A stretch of DNA of 12,267 nt from the NCBI GenBank assembly GCA_937928035.1, contig CALFWA010000236.1, forward strand, positions 1-12,267, in the 5' to 3' direction. The stretch is from an uncultured Caldilinea sp. GTDB lineage: Bacteria; Chloroflexota; Anaerolineae; Caldilineales; Caldilineaceae. Position 1 is the stretch's first letter. The number at the start of each line of letters is the position of its first letter. The notes beneath the pieces are model-generated. The model was not told the origin of the DNA, did not search any database, and saw only the letters and a list, made by a program, of their open reading frames with translations. The position numbers were made by a program, and so were the translations under genes. Positions 10,710-12,267 of the stretch are shown piece by piece.

Positions 10710-11602
10710 AGCGCATACGCCTGGCTTTTCTCGCCGACATTCACGGCAATTTGCCTGCTCTGGAGGCTGTCTTGCGCGATCTGCGCAGTCAGGCGCCGGA
10801 TCAGGTCTTTCTGGGCGGCGATCTGGTCAATCGCTGCCCCTGGAACAACGAGGTGATGGATCTGTTGGCCGATCTGGGATGGCCTTCTGTCATCGGCAAC
10901 CATGATCTGGTGACGGCGCGCATCCACACGCCTCACAACCCGCCGCCTTTCACCGACTGTCAGCGCTATCGCTCGCTCTGGTGGACTGCCTCCACATTGC
11001 ATGAGCGCCATCTCCAGACGCTGCGACGGCTGCCTCCTGCGCGGCGCATCGACTTCAAGCCCTTTCCGCCGATTCGGCTTTTTCATGGGACGCCGGAGAA
11101 TATGTTCTTAGGGCTTTATCAGGAGATGAACGAGGCGACGATCGCCGCGCTGCTTCAGGGAGTGGCCGAATCGGTGGTGGTGTGCGCCCATACGCACCGT
11201 CCGATGGCGCGCCGCACCGGCGGATGGACGATCTTCAACGGCGGCAGCGTGGGGCTGCCGTACAATGGCGACCCACGCGCCCAGTATCTGATCCTCGACG
11301 GCGTAGCAGAGCGCGGCGTCCATTGCTGGGAGCCCTGTTTTCGCCGGGTGGCGTATGACCACAGCGTGTTGCGCCCGGCCTATGAAGCGTCCGGCATGCT
11401 GGCGGCCACCGGCGCCGTCGGCGAGCTGCATCTGCTCACCGCAGAGACCGGTCAACCCTACAGCAGCGATTTTGGCATTTGGCTGCGCGAACAACCCGAC
11501 GAAATCCGCAACGACCTCGATCGCGCGGTGCCGCTGTATCTGGCGCAGCACGCGCCTGGAAAGTGGGCGTTTTCCGGCCTGCTCCGAGCAACTGCTTCCT
11601 GA
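10706..11602 (+). CDS. Calcineurin-like metallophosphoesterase, paralogue 2
   Basis: Of 298 residues, the ligand series is D11 and H13 (LADIHGN), D39 (GGDL), N65-H66 (GNHD), H127 (FHG), H162 and H164 (CAHTH), then NGGSVGLPYNG (178-188). It shares ADIHGNLPALEAVL exactly with paralogue 1 and the later SGMLAA motif, and the DNA around both starts is also clearly similar, so the two arose by tandem duplication and then diverged. The region after GNHD differs, with an aromatic/Pro-rich insert (HTPHNPPPF, 74-82) that may shape substrate choice. The ATG at 10706 overlaps the upstream TGA (ATGA); a GTG at 10688 would add only six residues without family likeness. It is followed 6 bases later by the ABC-F gene. 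All metal ligands are present, so activity is likely; substrate unknown. Confidence 0.9.
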   Translation: MKRIRLAFLADIHGNLPALEAVLRDLRSQAPDQVFLGGDLVNRCPWNNEVMDLLADLGWPSVIGNHDLVTARIHTPHNPPPFTDCQRYRSLWWTASTLHERHLQTLRRLPPARRIDFKPFPPIRLFHGTPENMFLGLYQEMNEATIAALLQGVAESVVVCAHTHRPMARRTGGWTIFNGGSVGLPYNGDPRAQYLILDGVAERGVHCWEPCFRRVAYDHSVLRPAYEASGMLAATGAVGELHLLTAETGQPYSSDFGIWLREQPDEIRNDLDRAVPLYLAQHAPGKWAFSGLLRATAS

Positions 11603-11608
11603 CGCCCC

Positions 11609-12267
11609 ATGAACCTGCTCACGTTGAATCGCATCTCCAAACAATACAGCGAGCGGCTGCTCTTTCAGGAGGTCAGCTTGCTGGTCAATGAAGGCGACAG
11701 GATCGGGCTGATCGGCGTTAACGGCAGCGGGAAGAGCACCTTGCTCAAAATCGCCGCCGGCCTCGAAGCGCCCGACAGCGGCGAAGTGCTGACTCCGGGC
11801 GGCGTGCGTATCGAGCACCTTCCCCAGGAGCCTGAACTCGATGATCACCTGACCGTGTTGGAAACGGTCTTCCGCAGCAGCTCTCCGCAAATGCAGTTGC
11901 TGCGCGCGTACGAGCAGGTTGTGACGCAGCTCGAACAGCGTCCGCAAGACCTACAGCTTCAGGAGTCGCTGCATCGCCTAAACGCTGAAATGGATCGGTG
12001 CGACGGCTGGGTGGCCGAAGCCAATGCTCGTTCTATCCTGACCCGGCTCGGCGTGACCGACTTCACGGCGCGCGTCGCGGCGCTCAGCGGCGGTCAGCGC
12101 AAGCGCGTGGCGCTGGCGAGGGCGCTGATCGATCGCGCCGACCTGCTGATCCTCGACGAGCCGACCAATCACATCGACGCCGACGCCGTCGCCTGGCTGG
12201 AGGAGTATCTGGCGACTACGCCGGGCGCGCTGCTGATGGTGACGCATGACCGCTATTTTTTAGACCG
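11609..12267 (+). CDS. ABC-F family ATPase (Uup/EttA-like), 5' part, runs off the window
   Basis: ABC-F proteins have two ATPase domains and no membrane part; they bind the ribosome and help translation or confer antibiotic protection. The 219 visible residues cover the first ATPase domain: Walker A GVNGSGKST (36-44), a Q-loop near HLPQEP (70-75), a charged helical insertion (about 98-135, arm-like), signature LSGGQRKRVALARAL (159-173), Walker B LLILDEPTNHID (179-190) and the H-loop VTHDR (211-215). DEPTNHID and the cytosolic architecture are typical of ABC-F rather than importer ATPases. The linker and second domain lie beyond 12267, so housekeeping and resistance types cannot be separated. 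The ATG comes 6 bases after the phosphoesterase stop with no clear ribosome binding site, indicating operon coupling. Confidence 0.92.
   Translation, partial: MNLLTLNRISKQYSERLLFQEVSLLVNEGDRIGLIGVNGSGKSTLLKIAAGLEAPDSGEVLTPGGVRIEHLPQEPELDDHLTVLETVFRSSSPQMQLLRAYEQVVTQLEQRPQDLQLQESLHRLNAEMDRCDGWVAEANARSILTRLGVTDFTARVAALSGGQRKRVALARALIDRADLLILDEPTNHIDADAVAWLEEYLATTPGALLMVTHDRYFLD

Noticed and set aside
11108..11947. 279-codon - strand open frame across the phosphoesterase/ABC-F junction
   Set aside because: It is antisense to two motif-rich genes and has no recognisable domain.

Overview
This 12.3 kb stretch of G+C-rich bacterial chromosome carries eleven gene-sized features, ten intact in view and one HIT-like gene with a damaged 5' end. 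There is no rRNA, tRNA, CRISPR array, insertion sequence or phage gene that I can recognise. The mix suggests a filamentous or environmental member of the Chloroflexota (Anaerolineae/Caldilineae type): high G+C, an anchored SH3b protein with a Pro/Thr linker, a eukaryote-type UDP-glucose pyrophosphorylase, a cytosolic gamma-glutamyltransferase-like enzyme and stand-alone acyl-CoA dehydrogenase. That placement is inference from gene content, not from a marker gene.

Left part (1-3006, all + strand). A small four-helix membrane protein runs in from or near the left edge. It is followed by a HIT-like protein whose natural start appears to be cut off by an in-frame TAA. Next come an MFS transporter and a cation diffusion facilitator (CDF) metal exporter, which share an ATGA stop/start overlap and so form a two-gene transport operon. 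A hairpin with a T-run follows the CDF gene.

Middle left (3141-6743, all - strand). Three genes read leftward: a three-helix membrane protein, then a gamma-glutamyltransferase-family Ntn-hydrolase coupled to it by ATGA, and, after a 127 bp gap with a 12-bp tandem repeat, a UTP-glucose-1-phosphate uridylyltransferase of the UGP2 type. The CDF and uridylyltransferase genes converge on a small intergenic space full of inverted repeats.

Divergent region (6744-7020). It holds a strikingly A+T-rich block (about 27% G+C by hand count over 6841-7010) with a near-consensus sigma-70 promoter, TTGATT-17-TATAAT, and a good ribosome binding site, firing rightward into a secreted/anchored protein with two SH3b domains and an unrecognised C-terminal domain.

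Right part (8400-12267, + strand). A complete acyl-CoA dehydrogenase lies behind a 13-bp perfect palindrome that overlaps a possible -10 box. After a 180 bp gap with a strong hairpin, two diverged paralogous calcineurin-type metallophosphoesterases overlap by ATGA and are followed 6 bp later by an ABC-F ATPase that runs off the right edge; these three look like one operon.

I found no clear new multi-gene defence or mobile system. The items most worth a second look are the interrupted HIT gene, the GGT-like enzyme with altered substrate residues and its coupled membrane partner, the CDF with an unusual metal site, the A+T-rich promoter island with its SH3b protein, and the phosphoesterase pair linked to an ABC-F factor.
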